Source of the DNA: Bin55 sp965199895
GTDB lineage: Bacteria > Pseudomonadota > Gammaproteobacteria > Pseudomonadales > Azotimanducaceae
Reading direction: 5' to 3'
Assembly (NCBI GenBank): GCA_965199895.1
Contig: CBDATJ010000011.1
Coordinates: 18,384 to 82,383, forward strand
Length of the DNA: 64,000 nt
The notes beneath the pieces are model-generated. The model worked only from the letters and a program-made list of their open reading frames with translations. It had not been told where the DNA came from and did not search any database. This document shows positions 61,708 to 64,000 of the stretch, piece by piece. The translations under genes were made by a program, and so were the position numbers. Each line of letters begins with the position of its first letter. Position 1 is the stretch's first letter.

Positions 61708-63125
61708 TCGATTGACCAGTTATGAACAGGTTCATTGGTTTCTTGTCGAGCAACATATTCCAGGGTTAACCTGGCAAAGTCAGGACCGTGTTTCTTGACC
61801 CAATGACTTTGCCAAGCTGCTCCATTCTGACCGCTTCGTACTCGGTCTTCAACGATGTCCAAGTACTTGTCTATTTCGTCTTCAGGTATCCCCGCCCGAG
61901 CTAAAGAATCCCTCGCAGCAGGCAGTAATTCATTTTCGATCAAGGTAGTCACTGGTATTTGTTTGCCATCTATCCAACCGATTGTGGCATTGAGACCTTG
62001 TTTTGCAGCACAATAAAAATTACTCTTTGCGACCTCAAACGAAATGATTTCTTCGATAGGTCTTCCCCGATCTACTAGAGCTCTGACAAAACCAATATAT
62101 GCCGCGCAGTTTGCAACACAATCCGCTAAGGTAGGTCCGGACGGAATAGCTCGATGCTCTATTCGCAAATGGGGCATTCCATCGTAATCAAACCCAACCA
62201 GCGGTCGATTCCAACGCCAAATTGTGCCATTTTGGAATCGCAGGTGAGCATATTTGTGCAGGGGTTCAGCTTGAACATAGGGAAGCAACATCGCATGTTC
62301 GTTCAGATTGGATTCAAATAATTCCATAAGTGATTCATTGACATAGTCAGTTCCGAACTGAACGCGTTTCGGGTGTCGACTACCGATGTCAATCGCTTGT
62401 TCAAAAAGTGGAATTCTGGTTTCTGCCCACAGTTCTTTCTCAAACAAGAAAGGAGAGTTTGCACCCAGTGCAACCAATGGTGCAGAAGCGACGACGGAAG
62501 CGTTGAAGTCTCGAATCGCACGGTGTGGTTTCGATTGCAAGTGAATTTGAAAGCTTGTAGCCGCAGCTTCAAGCATCACGTCGTCGTGTTTGATATTCAA
62601 CCCATCATCAGTGCCATCAATGACGACTTTTAGCTCCGTTCCATCTCGGAGAGCCATCAATCGATCATTGAGTGCTTGGTATCTGACCATTTCAGTCATG
62701 TGATGCGAATTGAGCAGGTCTTGGCGAATCGTGGGAAGAGTGCCAATTTGAATCAAATGGGCATCTAAAGAACGTGCATTCTCTTGACATACGCTCCAAG
62801 TTGAGAGCAATTCATCGTGCAGACGAGTAAAGACGTGACCGGATACCGAGCTGGGACTACCGTTTAGTTCGAGGTTGAACTCCGATAGTTCGGGTACCAC
62901 TAAAGGGTTGTTGATGGAATTCAGCAACTTACGGTTTATTCCCGAGGGATGGCCTTCGTTATCAATGATCCAAGCTTCTAGCTCAAATCCCAAGATGTCT
63001 CCACGTTGACTAAAACCACCACTCTCAAAAAGAATTTTGAGATGTTCGGTTTCTTGCTTTAGTAGACGTCTAAATCGACTGAAATCGTCAGCAGCAAAGT
63101 GGCGACGAGCTATTTCATCTCCCAT
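61704..63125 (-). CDS. GCS2-type carboxylate-amine ligase (YbdK-like)
   Basis: A 473-residue ligase with the GCS2 core: FELEAWIID (Glu for metal), SEFNLELNGSP, and FQIHLQSKP, followed by RIEHRAIPSGPT. These proteins form amide bonds with glutamate or similar acids. The sequence is closer to YbdK-type or GCS2-like enzymes than to E. coli GshA; true gamma-glutamylcysteine activity is not proven. It is the upstream gene of the pair with the M14-type peptidase. Confidence 0.83.
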   Translation of the reverse strand: MGDEIARRHFAADDFSRFRRLLKQETEHLKILFESGGFSQRGDILGFELEAWIIDNEGHPSGINRKLLNSINNPLVVPELSEFNLELNGSPSSVSGHVFTRLHDELLSTWSVCQENARSLDAHLIQIGTLPTIRQDLLNSHHMTEMVRYQALNDRLMALRDGTELKVVIDGTDDGLNIKHDDVMLEAAATSFQIHLQSKPHRAIRDFNASVVASAPLVALGANSPFLFEKELWAETRIPLFEQAIDIGSRHPKRVQFGTDYVNESLMELFESNLNEHAMLLPYVQAEPLHKYAHLRFQNGTIWRWNRPLVGFDYDGMPHLRIEHRAIPSGPTLADCVANCAAYIGFVRALVDRGRPIEEIISFEVAKSNFYCAAKQGLNATIGWIDGKQIPVTTLIENELLPAARDSLARAGIPEDEIDKYLDIVEDRVRSGQNGAAWQSHWVKKHGPDFARLTLEYVARQETNEPVHNWSIE

Positions 63126-63280
63126 TCAGAATCTCTTGCTTCCCAACAACCGTGTTCTGTTTTGCTGGAATTTTACGAAGTTTGTTTGAGTTTAGTCTGT
63201 AAATTTTTCAGTCTAACGATAATCATTCATCATAACAACAGAACTAATCTAGATTTTCGGATTGCCTTCAACATTGCACG

Positions 63281-64000
63281 ATGTTCGATAGAGATGTAAA
63301 TTGGGAAAGCGTTGGTCAATCTCGTAGTTACCGAAAGATTACAGAGTGGGAACTCGTACTAACTGCAATGGGGATTGAATCACGAGTTGAACGTTGGGAA
63401 AGAAGGTGGATACTGTTAACTCGAGAAGAGACTGTTCACATCGCTGAACATCAACTGGCTCTGTACTCCAAAGAGAATCGAGTGTTCACTCGAACCCGCT
63501 CTCCTTCTCCGGTTATCGAGAATGGGTTCGCGGGTTGTATGGTCTTTGTGGTGGTGCTTTGGATCGTTCATCTCTTGCAAATGGTTGGACTTGATGGAGG
63601 CCTCAGAGAAAACGGTGCTATGTGGGCGTACGCGGTTCGAGAGAACAATGAGTGGTGGAGATGTTTCACAGCATTACTCTTGCACGCAGACTATGTTCAC
63701 TTGATAGGTAATACTTTGATGGGTGTAGTATTTGGGTGGCTCGCAAGTCGACATTACAGGAGTGGATTGTGTTGGTTCTTGGTCGTCTGCTGTGGCGCAG
63801 CTGGAAACTACCTCAATGCTCTCATGCAATCTCCAACTTTTGTTTCGATTGGTGCGTCCACTGCAACATTCGCTATAGTGGGTCTATTAGCAGGCTTATT
63901 CTTCCGTCGAGGCTTTATTCCAGGTAGGGGGTGGAAGGGTAACGCACTCCCAATTGCAGGTGCGATAGGTCTGTTTATCATGTTTGGTATCGGTGGAGAG
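63281..64000 (+). CDS. Rhomboid-family serine protease, N-terminal part
   Basis: An open frame from ATG 63281 to the window edge gives 240 residues with no stop. After a soluble N-terminal part (about 80 residues) come membrane segments with the rhomboid features LLLHADYVHLIGNTLMG (His/Asn) and SIGASTATFAIVGLLAG, where the Ser is the likely nucleophile. The final active-site His would lie beyond the window. Divergent from the GCS2-type gene. Confidence 0.9.
   Translation, partial: MFDRDVNWESVGQSRSYRKITEWELVLTAMGIESRVERWERRWILLTREETVHIAEHQLALYSKENRVFTRTRSPSPVIENGFAGCMVFVVVLWIVHLLQMVGLDGGLRENGAMWAYAVRENNEWWRCFTALLLHADYVHLIGNTLMGVVFGWLASRHYRSGLCWFLVVCCGAAGNYLNALMQSPTFVSIGASTATFAIVGLLAGLFFRRGFIPGRGWKGNALPIAGAIGLFIMFGIGGE

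Overview
This is a chromosomal window from a Gram-negative bacterium, most likely an uncultured, probably marine gammaproteobacterium. The evidence is LpxC (lipid A synthesis), a full phage-shock module (PspF/PspA/PspB/PspC), PepQ, HrpA, RNase D, HemF, a YcgN-type protein, 4.5S RNA and a histidine kinase/response regulator pair of the kind tied to proteobacterial sortase systems. Base composition looks moderately AT-rich by eye (not computed). Genes are tightly packed, often with 4-base stop/start overlaps, and many use GTG or TTG starts. I cannot name a genus.

Layout. 1-6131: fatty-acid and replication operon (end of plsX, fabD, fabG, acpP, fabF, mltG, tmk, holB), with fabH and pabC absent from their usual places; pepQ converges on it. 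7533-11411: a three-subunit molybdenum hydroxylase plus a MoaD/ThiS-like protein ending in Gly-Gly. 11509-16737: a secreted HNH nuclease, a small membrane protein, an acyl-CoA dehydrogenase, a PlsC-like acyltransferase and a metallo-beta-lactamase-fold hydrolase. 16760-21550: the sensor kinase and regulator, a NupC transporter and an orphan ExbD. 21551-23116: an AT-rich spacer, hemF and tRNA-Gly. 23407-28877: a MacB-type ABC export operon with three different adaptor proteins. 28959-31853: tRNA-Ser, 4.5S RNA and the psp locus, with a sigma-54 promoter and a PspF that lacks its DNA-binding domain. 32580-38547: dnaX with a clear -1 frameshift signal, recR, RNase D, ycgN, a small membrane protein, and a MoxR ATPase/VWA pair. 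39252-42995: hrpA. 43073-45212: a small RiPP operon (Cys-rich precursor, DUF692/MNIO enzyme, DUF2063 partner) of the HvfABC/bufferin type behind a Fur-like box. 45222-49027: a TerB-like protein, lpxC, gltX and tRNA-Ala. 49037-52222: a minus-strand operon of a Psp-like small protein, an MscS-like channel, a soluble MgtE-N/CBS protein and MgtE. 52801-57113: a cytochrome-oxidase subunit III-like gene with no ordinary start codon, a copper P-type ATPase, a hypothetical gene and a coaE broken by one extra base. 58058-64000: a tiny lipoprotein, a dehydrogenase-SelD fusion, an M14-type peptidase and a GCS2-type ligase as an overlapping pair, and a rhomboid protease cut by the window edge.

How it fits together. 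Much of the window is envelope and metal biology: fatty acid, lipid A and peptidoglycan steps; a psp stress circuit; a MacB exporter; copper handling by CopA and probably by the Cys-rich RiPP; magnesium uptake by MgtE. The most interesting items are the RiPP operon with its internal terminator, the HTH-less PspF, the dnaX frameshift cassette, the three-adaptor exporter, the split MgtE regulator and the oxidase gene without a normal start. No CRISPR array, prophage or intact insertion sequence was seen.
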